Positions 15,195 through 24,008 are shown, numbered from the stretch's first letter. The stretch: 43,229 nucleotides of DNA from Bacteroidaceae bacterium (GCA_017448825.1 JAFSKR010000058.1:1-43229), one strand, 5' to 3'. A program made the numbers and translations. The notes: generated by a model not told the origin, from the sequence alone.

Positions 15195-16484
15195 TTAGAG
15201 TAATTCGACGGTTTGTACGAGCTTGTTGCTGTTGGAACCTTTGATGAGGATGAGGTAACCTGTGGGTTTGTCGGCGGTGAGGGCTTTCTTGACTTCTTCG
15301 ACATTGGCGAACACATCCCACTCGGCGGGATGGTCTGTCTGGGCGAAATTGCTGCCCACCAGCCACACTTTTTCTATGTTGCTGTTTTTCAGTTGCTCGA
15401 CGACTTTCTGATGCTCTTCTTCGCTGACATCGCCCAGTTCGCCCATCTGTCCGAGGATGCACATCTTGTGTTCTGCGTTTATCTGTCGGAAATTGTCAAG
15501 GGCTGCTTTCATGCTGGTGGGATTGGCGTTGTAGGCATCCACCACGAGGCGGTTGTCGGGTGTGATGGTCAGTTGGCTGCGGTTGTTCGAGGGGGTGTAT
15601 TCTTCCAGTGCAGCGCAGATGTCGGCATCTGGAACGGCAAAGTGTCTGCCGATGCAAGCGGCGGCAAGGGCGTTGTCGAGGTTGTAGGAACCGATGAGTC
15701 GGGTCTGTACAAGTCCTCCTTCCCATTCAAATTTCAGGAATGGGTTGCACGCTATGAACTTGCCTTTCACCAGCAGTCCCTCGGCTTCTTGTTGACCGTA
15801 CTTGACAAGGTGAAGCCCTGAACTGATGCGCAGCAAATGGGGATTGTCGTTGTTGATGAATGCGGTGCCTTGAATCTCTCGAAGGAAGTCGTACAGCTCG
15901 CCTTTGGTGCGGATGACTCCCTCGAAGGAGCCGAAGCCCAGCAGGTGTGCCTTGCCCACATTGGTGATGATGCCATAGTCGGGCAGGACGATGTTCACCA
16001 GGGTCTTGATTTCGCCTGGGTGGTTGGCTCCCATTTCGATGACTGCCACTTGATGCTCTTTGGTCAGTTGCAGCAGGGTCTTGGGCACTCCGATGTGGTT
16101 GTTGAAGTTGCCTTGTGTGTAGAGCACGTTATACTTTTTCTTCAGCACGGTGGCAATGAGTTCCTTCGTCGTGGTCTTTCCATTCGTGCCCGTGATGCCG
16201 ATGATGGTGGTGCCGAGGTGCACACGGTGGTATTTGGCCAGTTGCTGTAGGGTGGTCAAGACGTCTTCGACCAGAATCAATTGTTTGTTGCCTTCTTCTG
16301 CATATTCCTTTTCGTCGATGATGGCGTATGCAGCCCCTTTCTCCAGCGCAGCCTTTGCATAGGCATTGCCGTCAAAGGTCTCACCTTTCAAGGCAAAAAA
16401 TAGCGAGCCTTCTGGCACATCGCGGCTATCGGTGGTGATGGTGGGGTGCTGCAGGAAGAGTTCGTATAAGTCTTTCATTTCCAT
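15195..16484 (-). CDS. murF: UDP-N-acetylmuramoyl-tripeptide--D-alanyl-D-alanine ligase
   Basis: 429 residues with the Mur ligase domains in order: N-terminal substrate domain (TTDSRDVPEGSLFFALKGE), central ATPase with P-loop GITGTNGKTTTK (96-107), the EMGANHPGEI stretch and the C-terminal domain (VVDAYNANPTSMKAALDNF), where NANP is typical of MurF. It adds D-Ala-D-Ala to the muropeptide precursor in the cytoplasm, the last soluble step of peptidoglycan precursor synthesis. The ATG at 16484 overlaps the stop of cdaA as TAATG, implying translational coupling; MKDLYEL at 16478 is a possible alternative start. It lies outside the usual mur/fts cluster. Confidence 0.95.
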   Translation of the reverse strand: MEMKDLYELFLQHPTITTDSRDVPEGSLFFALKGETFDGNAYAKAALEKGAAYAIIDEKEYAEEGNKQLILVEDVLTTLQQLAKYHRVHLGTTIIGITGTNGKTTTKELIATVLKKKYNVLYTQGNFNNHIGVPKTLLQLTKEHQVAVIEMGANHPGEIKTLVNIVLPDYGIITNVGKAHLLGFGSFEGVIRTKGELYDFLREIQGTAFINNDNPHLLRISSGLHLVKYGQQEAEGLLVKGKFIACNPFLKFEWEGGLVQTRLIGSYNLDNALAAACIGRHFAVPDADICAALEEYTPSNNRSQLTITPDNRLVVDAYNANPTSMKAALDNFRQINAEHKMCILGQMGELGDVSEEEHQKVVEQLKNSNIEKVWLVGSNFAQTDHPAEWDVFANVEEVKKALTADKPTGYLILIKGSNSNKLVQTVELL

Positions 16485-17257
16485 TATTTCATTGCATTTA
16501 TTAGATAACTCTCCAGTTCGTTGCTGGCCAATCGCAAGTGGAACTCGCCGCCTTGTGCCACACTGATGGCTCCCGTCTCTTCGCTCACGATGACGGCAAT
16601 GGCGTCGCTCTGCGAGGTGATGCCCAAGGCGGCACGGTGGCGCAATCCCAGTTCCTTGGGTATGTTCAGGTTGTGGCTTACGGGCAGGATGCATCCTGCC
16701 GCCATGATGCGGTTGTGGGCAATGATGACGGCACCATCGTGGAGGGGTGAGTTCTTGAAGAAGATGTTCTTCAACAGTTCTGTACTGATGTTGGCATCAA
16801 TCATTTCGCCCGACTTCACAATATCGTTGAGTGACATCTCGCGTTCCAGGATGATGAGCGCACCCACCATGTTCTTGCTCATGTAGTCGCAAGCCAGCAC
16901 GATGCGCATCAACTGCTGATCCACGTGCTCGTCTTCAACACCCATCCGATGTTTGTGGAAGAAATTGGCAATCATTTTCAGACGGCTTTGCGAGCCAATC
17001 GTCAGGAAGAAACGGCGTATCTCCTCCTGAAAAAGGATGATGAGTGCCAACACGCCCACACTGACCAGTTTGTCGAAGATGCTGCCCAACAGCTTCATCT
17101 CCAACATTTGCGACACGACAATCCATGTGACCGTGAACATCAGGATGCCGTAGAAGATGTTGAGAGAGCCTGAGGCTTTCATCAGTCGCCATACGTAAAA
17201 CAGCATCATGGCCACCAGCAGGATGTCTATCGCATCTTTTATACCAAATTCAAACAT
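16484..17257 (-). CDS. cdaA: diadenylate cyclase (c-di-AMP synthase)
   Basis: 257 residues: three N-terminal membrane helices (within 1-78), a short coiled linker, then the DAC domain with the catalytic DGA (174-176, PLHDGAVIIA) and RHRAA (206-210, GLRHRAALG) motifs. It makes c-di-AMP from two ATP at the cytoplasmic face of the inner membrane. The neighbourhood folP-cdaA is common in Bacteroidota; here the cdaA start overlaps the folP end by 19 bases and its stop overlaps murF. In other bacteria c-di-AMP affects cell wall and osmotic balance, so linkage with murF makes functional sense. Confidence 0.95.
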   Translation of the reverse strand: MFEFGIKDAIDILLVAMMLFYVWRLMKASGSLNIFYGILMFTVTWIVVSQMLEMKLLGSIFDKLVSVGVLALIILFQEEIRRFFLTIGSQSRLKMIANFFHKHRMGVEDEHVDQQLMRIVLACDYMSKNMVGALIILEREMSLNDIVKSGEMIDANISTELLKNIFFKNSPLHDGAVIIAHNRIMAAGCILPVSHNLNIPKELGLRHRAALGITSQSDAIAVIVSEETGAISVAQGGEFHLRLASNELESYLINAMK

Positions 17258-18174
17258 ATCTTCACCACGTCTTTTGCTGCTTTCACATCATGCACCCTCA
17301 GAATGCTCGCTCCTTTCTGCAAGGCAAGCGTGTTCAGTACGGTTGTGCCGTTCAGTGCCTCTTCTGGTGTGCAGTCAAGTAGTTTGTATATCATGCTTTT
17401 ACGCGAGATCCCTACGAGGATGGGCAGTTCGAAGACTTGGAGCATCTCCTGATGCCGCATCAGTTCGTAATTGTGGTCAAGCGTCTTGCCGAAGCCATAG
17501 CCTGGGTCGAGGATGATGTCCTTCTGCCCCAAGTCGCGGAGGCGTTGTACCTTCTCGGCAAAGTAGAGCAGCACCTCTTTCATCAGAAAAGACCCCCTCT
17601 GTCCTTCGGGCATCTCCCCCTCTATGGGGAGGGCCTTGCGTGATAGGGACTCAATGGAATTCACGCCAGACGGTATTCTCCCCATAGAGGGGGAGATGCC
17701 CGAAGGGCAGAGGGGGTCTGGTTTATTGTGCATCAAGATGTATGGCACTCCCAGTTTCGCCACTGTGGGAAACATCGTCTTGTCCAGTTGACCTCCCGAG
17801 ATGTCGTTGATGATGTCAGCCCCCAGCTCTTCAATGCACATCTTCGCCACATCGGCACGCCACGTGTCCACGCTCACAGGCACATCGGGAGCTTCTTCCC
17901 TCACCACTCTCATGCCGCGTCTCAGCCTCTCCATTTCCTCATCCTTCGACACATCCCCAGCACCAGGACGGCTGGAATAGGCACCCACGTCAATCATCTC
18001 GCCTCCCTCTGCCACGATTTGCCGCACACGCTCCCGTAGCGTCTCTTCCGTTTCCGTCCGGCTCCCTGCATAGAAAGAGTCGGGTGTCACGTTCACGATG
18101 CCCATCACCCGTGGTTTCGACAAATCCATCAACTTGCCGCGCACATTGATTGTATAAGGTACCAATCCCTTCAT
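17239..18174 (-). CDS. folP: dihydropteroate synthase with an in-frame palindromic insertion
   Basis: The 311-residue protein has all DHPS hallmarks: MGIVNVTPDSF (24-34), IDVGAYSSRPGA, IINDISGG, ILDPGYGFGKT, GISRKSM and the C-terminal RVHD. It condenses p-aminobenzoate with the pterin diphosphate and is the sulfonamide target. Residues P152 to about S195 come from a 130-base palindromic element (17590-17719) in the loop after LMHNK, where relatives have a conserved MxGxPxxMQ-type segment; the frame stays open. Length is about 30-40 residues above usual. The ATG at 18174 is chosen over 18183 because the -7 box lies at 18181-18188; the mRNA would be nearly leaderless. First gene of folP-cdaA-murF. 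Confidence 0.93.
   Translation of the reverse strand: MKGLVPYTINVRGKLMDLSKPRVMGIVNVTPDSFYAGSRTETEETLRERVRQIVAEGGEMIDVGAYSSRPGAGDVSKDEEMERLRRGMRVVREEAPDVPVSVDTWRADVAKMCIEELGADIINDISGGQLDKTMFPTVAKLGVPYILMHNKPDPLCPSGISPSMGRIPSGVNSIESLSRKALPIEGEMPEGQRGSFLMKEVLLYFAEKVQRLRDLGQKDIILDPGYGFGKTLDHNYELMRHQEMLQVFELPILVGISRKSMIYKLLDCTPEEALNGTTVLNTLALQKGASILRVHDVKAAKDVVKICLNLV
17590..17719. mobile_element. 130-bp palindromic mini-element (MITE-like) inside folP
   Basis: The ends 17590-17631 (AGACCCCCTCTG...) and 17678-17719 (...CAGAGGGGGTCT) are 42-base inverted repeats with a single mismatch, around a 46-base centre. It encodes no protein of its own and lies in frame in folP, adding about 43 codons without a stop. 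Short non-autonomous elements with long terminal inverted repeats behave this way; no transposase is in the window. Confidence 0.8.
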
Positions 18175-18180
18175 CGAGTG

Positions 18181-18188
18181 CAAAGGTA
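18181..18188 (-). promoter_or_regulatory. folP: -7 box of the folP-cdaA-murF operon
   Basis: Minus-strand TACCTTTG immediately upstream of folP. No good -33 TTTG is seen at the standard distance. It lies 6 bases from the ATG, implying a very short or absent leader. Confidence 0.55.
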
Positions 18189-18680
18189 GTGAAAATTTTG
18201 ATTAAAAGAGTGAAAAAGAGAAGTATTATCTTTTCCGAGCGTGAAAAATTTTTAGTTTTTGGTTTTTTAGGTATTAGTTATTAGTTTTTAGTTTGCTTCA
18301 GTGCCTCCAGCGATGCAAAGTCCGAAGGACTGACAGACCCAACGCAGGGTGGGGGAGCGAAGCGTAACCCTTGCTGTCGATGGCAGCGACTAACAGAGCG
18401 CCGAGAGGCTACGGGTAGGTGAGCTTGCTCGGGAATAGGTGCGACAAAGAATCCGTCACCCTTCCTTTTCACGTTGCCCGCTAAGGAAAAGAATCCGTAA
18501 CGGCTTCTTTTTATATTGCCTTCCCGCTATTGTATGCAATGACTTCGGGGACTCTTCAAAAAGCGGTGTGAGATTCTTTCCCAATCCCCTTGGGAAACTC
18601 ATCCTCAAAAAAGAAGAAATGGAAGAATTGGTGAACAGGGAGCTGAAACTATTGCATTAGGGGAACCAACGGGAACGAAA
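18189..18680. other. intergenic stretch, possibly decayed sequence
   Basis: Begins T-rich with repeated TTAGTTTTT, then a G/C-mixed portion with short hairpins (AGTCCGAAGGACT near 18319) and a twice-repeated AAGAATCCGT. A plus-strand frame (18439-18660) ends with a protein-like segment (KLILKKEEMEELVNRELKLL), which could be the remnant of a gene, but no domain is recognisable. I see no RNA gene. Confidence 0.35.
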
Positions 18681-18682
18681 AG

Positions 18683-18710
18683 AAAAAGGGGGGTGCTCAA
18701 TGCTCCCCCC
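18683..18710 (-). terminator. terminator of the nucleobase uptake operon
   Basis: A GGGGGG (minus strand 18710-18705) / CCCCCC (18693-18688) hairpin with a small loop, followed on the minus strand by TTTTTCTTTTC. It lies 25 bases after the DUF5020 stop codon. Confidence 0.7.
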
Positions 18711-18734
18711 TTCCGTTCGTTTTGTCCACTAATG

Positions 18735-19460
18735 TTAGAACGTCCACTTCAGTGCCAACGTTGGGTTGATGAAGAAGGACTTGTCGTTGTAGGTGTTGTA
18801 GATGAAGTTGTTGCTGATTTCGACCTCGGTGCCGATGCTGAGGTTGGTCTTCTCTAAGCCTTTGATGCTGTTGAAGTTGTACCAGAATTGGGGCTCGGTG
18901 AGGATGACGAGTTGTCCGTGACCATTGGCTTTCTCGCCACGCCAGAAGTCGATGAAGCCTGTGAAGGTGCATGCCTTATGGGCGAAGGTGGTGCTCCATA
19001 CGCCTGTCAACTGACAGCTGGCATAGGCGCGTGTGTAGTTGTAGCTCTTGAAGTAGTGTTTGTACATGAGTTGTACGGAGTAGGTCTGGGAGAAGTCGGC
19101 TGAATGGCCGTTCCATGCGGCACCAATCAAGCCCGACTGCTGGAAACTGCCGAAGCGGTTGAGACCGCCGTCGTACTCCACATGGGCTGCAAAAGGTGAC
19201 TGCTTACCAAGGTTGAATTCGCGTGAGATCTCGGTGTAGGCTCCTTCGGTGAACTTGCGGCTCAGGTCTATATCGACGAAGTAGTACCACGAACCCCATT
19301 GGTCGGCCTTGAACTGTTCGACGGTTACGGTCACTTTCTGGCGACTCGCCTCCTCGTCTGGGTAGAGGTGGCGACCGAAATCATAATGGAACTGAATGTC
19401 TTGTGCATTCACATGAATGGCAGCGATGAGCAGCATCGCAAAAAGAGTGATTTTCTTCAT
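18735..19460 (-). CDS. DUF5020 family outer-membrane protein (Tsx-like)
   Basis: Start at 19460 (MKKITLFAMLLIAAIHVNAQ) gives a signal peptide cut after NAQ. The remaining 220 residues are alternating amphipathic beta strands rich in Tyr/Trp/Phe and end with LALKWTF, a C-terminal aromatic residue as in outer-membrane barrels. It resembles DUF5020 proteins, which share a fold with Tsx, the nucleoside channel. It directly follows two nucleobase permease genes (13 bases after uraA), so it likely passes nucleosides or nucleobases across the outer membrane. The 11-residue longer frame to 19493 overlaps the end of uraA and spoils the signal peptide. Confidence 0.85.
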   Translation of the reverse strand: MKKITLFAMLLIAAIHVNAQDIQFHYDFGRHLYPDEEASRQKVTVTVEQFKADQWGSWYYFVDIDLSRKFTEGAYTEISREFNLGKQSPFAAHVEYDGGLNRFGSFQQSGLIGAAWNGHSADFSQTYSVQLMYKHYFKSYNYTRAYASCQLTGVWSTTFAHKACTFTGFIDFWRGEKANGHGQLVILTEPQFWYNFNSIKGLEKTNLSIGTEVEISNNFIYNTYNDKSFFINPTLALKWTF

Positions 19461-19473
19461 GATGTATTGTTTT

Positions 19474-20787
19474 TTAGTTGGTATATTGTTCAATGTCTAT
19501 GTCTATGCGGTTGGGGAGAATGGCGTTGAGCAGGATGCCTACGATGGCGGCAAGTGCCAAGCCAGAGAAGTGGATGGAGCCGATGGTCACCGAATCGTTG
19601 GCACCATATTTGACACCGATGGCGATGACCAGGATGAGGGCGGCAATGATGATGTTGCGCATCTGCATGAAGTCAATGTTTGCCTCCACGATGTTGCGTA
19701 TGCCGACAGCCGAAATCATGCCATAGAGGATGAGTGACACACCCCCAATGGTGGCTGCTGGCATCATGCCTACCAAGCAAGTGAACTTGGGGCAGAAACT
19801 CAGCAGGATGGCAAATACTGCCGCTAGGCGGATGACGCGTGGGTCATACACCTTGGTGATGTTCAGTACACCTGTGTTCTCGCCGTAGGTGGTATTGGCG
19901 GGAGCACCGAACAGTGAGGCCAATGCCGTTGCTATGCCATCGCCTGTCAGGGTGCGGTGCAAACCGGGGTCTGCCAGGAAGGGTTTGCCCACGGTGCCCG
20001 AGATGGCGCACATATCGCCGATGTGTTCCATGATGGTGGCAAATGCGATGGGCATGATGGCGATGATGCTGGAGAGTATCAGCGTCATGTCGGGGTTGTC
20101 AAACACCGCCAGCACGGTGTTCTGGCGTGCTACGGGGAAGCCTATCCATGCAGCCTCGTGGAAAGCAGTGAAATCGACCTTCCCCATGCAGGCGGCAAGT
20201 CCGAAGGAGGCAATCACTCCCAGCAGGATGGGCACGATGCGCACGATGCCTTTGCCCCACATATTGCTCACAATCACCACGACAATCGCCACCATCGAGA
20301 TGAGCCAGTCGGTGCTGGCACTGCTGATAGCTGACCCCGAGAGGCAAAGACCGATGGCGATGACCATTGGACCTGTCACCACTGGGGGGAAGTAGCGGAG
20401 CACACGTTCAGAGCCAAAGAATTTGATGAGTCCTGCCATGATGAAATAGCAGAGTCCCGCACAGCATACACCGATGCAGGCATAGTCGAGCGAGAGCCAG
20501 TCGGGCAGTCCTTGGTCCATGCCAATCTGCTTGATGCTCAGATAGCCGCCTATGAAGGCGAACGAACTGCCGAGGAAAGCAGGTACTTTCCATTTAGCGA
20601 TGAAGTGGAAAATCAGTGTGCCGATGCCCGCAAAGAGCAAGGTGGCTGACACGTTCAGCCCCGTGATGGCGGGCACGAGGATGGTGGCACCAAACATGGC
20701 GAAGAGGTGCTGTATGCCCAAGATGCCAAACCTGAAAGGTCCCAGTTTTCGGGCGTCATAGATGCCCTGTTGGAGTTGTGTTTCCAT
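19474..20787 (-). CDS. uraA: uracil/xanthine permease (NCS2 family)
   Basis: 437 residues with about 14 hydrophobic segments. The NCS2 signature regions are clear: FATIMEHIGDMCAISGTVGK with the substrate-binding Glu and His, and GAPANTTYGENTGVLNITKV with the second Glu, both as in UraA. It imports uracil (or possibly xanthine) by proton symport across the inner membrane. The gene is second in a three-gene operon: purine-type permease, uraA-type permease (6-base gap), DUF5020 barrel (13-base gap). Confidence 0.92.
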   Translation of the reverse strand: METQLQQGIYDARKLGPFRFGILGIQHLFAMFGATILVPAITGLNVSATLLFAGIGTLIFHFIAKWKVPAFLGSSFAFIGGYLSIKQIGMDQGLPDWLSLDYACIGVCCAGLCYFIMAGLIKFFGSERVLRYFPPVVTGPMVIAIGLCLSGSAISSASTDWLISMVAIVVVIVSNMWGKGIVRIVPILLGVIASFGLAACMGKVDFTAFHEAAWIGFPVARQNTVLAVFDNPDMTLILSSIIAIMPIAFATIMEHIGDMCAISGTVGKPFLADPGLHRTLTGDGIATALASLFGAPANTTYGENTGVLNITKVYDPRVIRLAAVFAILLSFCPKFTCLVGMMPAATIGGVSLILYGMISAVGIRNIVEANIDFMQMRNIIIAALILVIAIGVKYGANDSVTIGSIHFSGLALAAIVGILLNAILPNRIDIDIEQYTN

Positions 20788-20793
20788 ATTATA

Positions 20794-22092
20794 TTATATG
20801 AAGATATATCTCAAGATGAATAATATTGCTAAAATGACAATGGTGGGGTTCAGGTTCTCCCATTTCTTGGCAATTGCATTGAGCACTACGTAGGAGATGA
20901 TGCCCTGCAGGATGCCGTCAGAGATGCTGCTTGACATGGTCATGGTAAACAGTGTGATGAAGCAGGACAGACCTTCGTCGTAGGAGTTGAAGTCGATGTG
21001 CACCACGCGCGTGAACATCATTAGTCCCACAATAATTAGTGCGGGAGCAGTGGCTGCAGAGGGAATGGCAAGGAAGAACGGGGCAAAGAAGAGGGCGATG
21101 AGGAAGCATGCGGCGATGGAGAATGCCGTCAAGCCAGTTCTGCCGCCTTCACCCACACCAGCTGCCGATTCCACGTAGGTGGTGGTGGTGGACGTGCCTA
21201 TGCAGGCACCCACAGTTGTGGCAATGGCATCGGCAAGGAGTGCCTTGTTGACGCCAGGGATGCGGCCATCCTTCTCAATCATGTTTGCGCTGCCCATCAC
21301 GCCAATCAGTGTGCCGATGGTGTCAAACATGTCGATGAAGAGGAAGGTGACGACCACCATCAGCATATCGAGCGTGAAGATGTTTTGCCACTCAAACTGC
21401 ATGCAGATAGGGGTGATGTCGGGTGGCATGCCTATGATGCCATCTAGATGGGTCTGTCCCATTGGAATGCCGATGAGCGTAGTGGCGAAGATGCCGATGA
21501 GCAAAGCTCCCTTCACCTTATAGATGAGCAGTGCTGCTGTCAGCAACAGACCGATGATGCACAGCAGCGCCCCTCCCTCGTTGATGTGTCCCAACGTAAT
21601 GAGTGTGGCGGAGTTTTCCACGATGATGCCCGAATTTTTCAAGCCCAGCGAGGCGATGAACAAGCCGATGCCCACAGAGATGGAAGCTTTCATCGACACG
21701 GGGATGGCGTTGACAATCATGGTTCGAATGTTTGTCACGCTCATCAAGATGAAGATGATTCCCTCCAGCAGAATCGCCGTCAGGGCGAACTGCCAAGTAT
21801 ATCCCATCGTTAGACACACCGTATAGACGAAAAAGGCGTTCAAGCCCATGCCCGGAGCCAATCCGAAAGGCATTTTGGCATAGAACGCCATCACGAGGGT
21901 GCCGATGACACTGGCAATCACCGTGGCAGTGAACACAGCTGAGGTGTCCATCCCTTGGTCGGCAAGTGCTGAGAAGATGTTCGGGTTGACAGCCAGAATG
22001 TATGCCATCGTCAAGAAAGAGGTCAGACCTGCCATGAGTTCAGTCCTGACATGGTGCTTTGCAGGGTCAAAGCCAAAGAGTTTTTGAAGCAT
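20794..22092 (-). CDS. NCS2-family adenine/guanine/hypoxanthine permease (AzgA-like)
   Basis: Start MLQKLFGFDPAKHHVRTELM at 22092 gives the typical N-terminus of AzgA/PbuG-type permeases; the longer frame to 22155 adds an unrelated leader. 432 residues with many membrane segments, the motif LTMAYILAVNP near the N-terminus, GLAPGMGLNAFFVYTVC, FLFIDMFDTIGTLIGV and TSTTTTYVESAAGVGEGGRTG, all characteristic. It imports purine bases with protons. First gene of the nucleobase uptake operon, with its promoter box at 22192-22199 and a leader of about 90 bases in which I see no purine riboswitch. Confidence 0.92.
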   Translation of the reverse strand: MLQKLFGFDPAKHHVRTELMAGLTSFLTMAYILAVNPNIFSALADQGMDTSAVFTATVIASVIGTLVMAFYAKMPFGLAPGMGLNAFFVYTVCLTMGYTWQFALTAILLEGIIFILMSVTNIRTMIVNAIPVSMKASISVGIGLFIASLGLKNSGIIVENSATLITLGHINEGGALLCIIGLLLTAALLIYKVKGALLIGIFATTLIGIPMGQTHLDGIIGMPPDITPICMQFEWQNIFTLDMLMVVVTFLFIDMFDTIGTLIGVMGSANMIEKDGRIPGVNKALLADAIATTVGACIGTSTTTTYVESAAGVGEGGRTGLTAFSIAACFLIALFFAPFFLAIPSAATAPALIIVGLMMFTRVVHIDFNSYDEGLSCFITLFTMTMSSSISDGILQGIISYVVLNAIAKKWENLNPTIVILAILFILRYIFI

Positions 22093-22191
22093 AATGGATA
22101 GAGTTTGTATATTAAATGATGTGTAAGCAATCATGCCGTCAAACACAACGTCCAAGAGAGAGGTGTTTTAGACTTGAAAAAAATTTGATTG

Positions 22192-22199
22192 CAAAGGTA
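22192..22199 (-). promoter_or_regulatory. -7 box of the nucleobase uptake operon
   Basis: Minus-strand TACCTTTG, 99 bases upstream of the permease start. An A/T-rich run occupies the spacer and no clear -33 TTTG is present. Confidence 0.5.
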
Positions 22200-22305
22200 C
22201 GTTTTTTTTTCTTTTGTTAACAGAAAAGCATGACAAAAAGGTGTAAAAAGTTGGATAATTATGTAGAAATCCCATTTTTCTCTCCGAGAGTGGTTTTTGA
22301 ATCAA

Positions 22306-22391
22306 CAATCGCAAGTTGTATATTTTTGAAGTTAACAAAGTTAGTGAAGTTATCGGTTCTTTGCGAGCAAAGAACCGATAACTTCAGAATG
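22306..22391. repeat. palindromic intergenic repeat, copy 2
   Basis: Same element as at 12605-12690: TCGCAAGTTGTATATTTTTG, then GAAGTTAAC-AAAGTTAGT-GAAGTTATC and the perfect 40-base hairpin (22346-22385). The hairpin core is identical between the two copies, while the left part differs at a few positions. It lies between divergent operons. Confidence 0.8.
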
Positions 22392-22474
22392 CTGAGTAAC
22401 TAATAATAAAAATACTTGCCTCCCCTCTCCAAGAAGCCCTGTATAGGCACTTATTGGAAACAAGGTTAAAAAAG

Positions 22475-22521
22475 TTTGTTACATATTTAATAATAAATAT
22501 AGAATAAAAAGTGTAACTTTG
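22475..22521 (+). promoter_or_regulatory. promoter and putative xylose-regulon site before the symporter operon
   Basis: TAACTTTG (22514-22521) is the -7 box; there is no -33 TTTG at 19-22 bases. TTTGTTACA (22475-22483) lies upstream with its GTTAC exactly 36 bases before the start of the -7 box, the same position as GTAAC before xylA and before the GH2 gene at 26802. A weaker copy (TTGGAAACA, 22454) lies 21 bases further up. Confidence 0.6.
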
Positions 22522-22572
22522 CAGTCGCAATTATTTTGATACAATCGCTAACAACAAAAACCTAATATCACA

Positions 22573-23967
22573 ATGGCATCAACATCACAGGAAGCAAAAG
22601 GCTTCTACAAACTGAGCTGGGTGCAACGCATCGGCTTCGGTTCTGGCGACTTGGCGCAGAACCTCATCTTTCAGGTTACTTGTATGTACCTGCTTTTCTT
22701 CTACACCGACGTCTATGGGCTGGATGCAGCCGACGTGACACTGCTCTTCACGGTCGGCAACGTGGCCAACGTAATCTGGGATCCCATCGTGGGTGCCCTC
22801 ATTGACAAGAAGAATCCTCGTCTGGGTAAGTACCGCACCTACCTCGTCTTCGTAGGTATTCCACTTTCGGGCTTCGCCATCCTCTGCTTCTGGAACGGCT
22901 TCGCCCCCTCACTCCTCTACGCCTACGTGACCTATATCGCCATGACGTTGCTCTATACGTTCATCAACGTGCCTTACGGTGCGCTCAACTCCGCCTTGAC
23001 GCGCGACACCAACGAAATCACCATCCTCACCTCTGTGCGTATGTTCATGGCTAACTGTGGTGGTTTGGCCGTGGCTTCGGGTCTGCCTTTGCTCATCGCC
23101 TACTTCACCACTGAGCAGAGTGAAGGTCTGCCGAAAGACCCTCAGGCTTGGTTCACGACGATGACCATCTATGCCTTGGTCGGTATGGCTTTGCTGCTGT
23201 TCTGTTTCACGCAGTGTAAGGAGCGTGTAGTGATGAGTGCCGCCGAGAGTGAGAACGTGAAGGTGAGCGACCTCTGGATGGAGTTCGTACACAACCGCCC
23301 GCTGCGCATCATCGCCTTCTTCTTCATCACCGCCTTTGCCATGATGTCCATCGGCAACGCAGCTGGTGCCTACTTCATGAACTGCAATATGCATGCCACC
23401 GCCGACCAGCTCGCCATCTTCATGGGGCTTGGTTCTGCCCCGGCATTCATCTTCATGCCTTTCGTACCAGCCATCAAGAAGGCCATCGGCAAGAAGAATA
23501 TGTTCTACGTCTTTCTGGGTATCGCTATCGTTGGTATGGCTTTCCTCTACATCGTCGCCAAGATGGACAACCCCAACATGACACTCGTTTACATCGCTCA
23601 GTTCGTGAAGTCCACTGGTGTCATCGTCGCCACTGGTTATATGTGGGCTCTCGTGCCAGAGGTCATCTCCTTCGGCGAATGGAAGAGCGGCAAGCGCATC
23701 GCCGGTATCGTGAACGCCCTGACGGGTATCTTCTTCAAGGCTGGTATGACGTTAGGTGGCATTGTGGCTCCAGCTGTGTTGGGCTATGTGGCTTACGATG
23801 CAGCGACTACCAACCAGACTCCGTTGGTGGAGGAAGGCATTCTGTGGATTGCTTGCGTCATTCCTGCAGCACTCTTGCTTATCGCCATCTTCATCATCTC
23901 GCGTTATGAGCTGACCGACGACAAGATTGACGAAATCAACAAGGCGATCGAGGCTCGCAACGCATAA
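22573..23967 (+). CDS. sugar:cation symporter of the GPH/MFS type (probably xylose/xyloside)
   Basis: 464 residues with 12 predicted membrane helices. The N-terminus (KLSWVQRIGFGSGDLAQNL), DPIVGALIDKKNPRLGKYRT between helices 2 and 3, FINVPYGALNSALTRD and VISFGEWKSGKRIAGIV are characteristic of the glycoside-pentoside-hexuronide:cation family. It imports pentoses or short xylosides with H+ or Na+. First gene of symporter-GH43-xylB (gaps 41 and 51 bases), so the cargo is most likely xylose or xylobiose. The absence of a signal peptide on GH43 fits import of oligosides before hydrolysis. Confidence 0.9.
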   Translation: MASTSQEAKGFYKLSWVQRIGFGSGDLAQNLIFQVTCMYLLFFYTDVYGLDAADVTLLFTVGNVANVIWDPIVGALIDKKNPRLGKYRTYLVFVGIPLSGFAILCFWNGFAPSLLYAYVTYIAMTLLYTFINVPYGALNSALTRDTNEITILTSVRMFMANCGGLAVASGLPLLIAYFTTEQSEGLPKDPQAWFTTMTIYALVGMALLLFCFTQCKERVVMSAAESENVKVSDLWMEFVHNRPLRIIAFFFITAFAMMSIGNAAGAYFMNCNMHATADQLAIFMGLGSAPAFIFMPFVPAIKKAIGKKNMFYVFLGIAIVGMAFLYIVAKMDNPNMTLVYIAQFVKSTGVIVATGYMWALVPEVISFGEWKSGKRIAGIVNALTGIFFKAGMTLGGIVAPAVLGYVAYDAATTNQTPLVEEGILWIACVIPAALLLIAIFIISRYELTDDKIDEINKAIEARNA

Positions 23968-24008
23968 AACGCCCCATCCAATTCTTTGACATAAAAACTA
24001 AAATTACT

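Noticed and set aside
15167-15316. 50-residue N-terminal extension of the GH51 enzyme
   Set aside because: Overlaps murF, is Ser/Lys/Pro-rich and would hide the signal peptide at MNIKFF.
18439-18660. 73-codon plus-strand frame ending in a protein-like helix
   Set aside because: First two thirds are not protein-like; at most a gene remnant, mentioned in the intergenic entry.
22093-22191. Purine riboswitch in the permease leader
   Set aside because: I looked for the conserved purine aptamer core and loops and did not find them.
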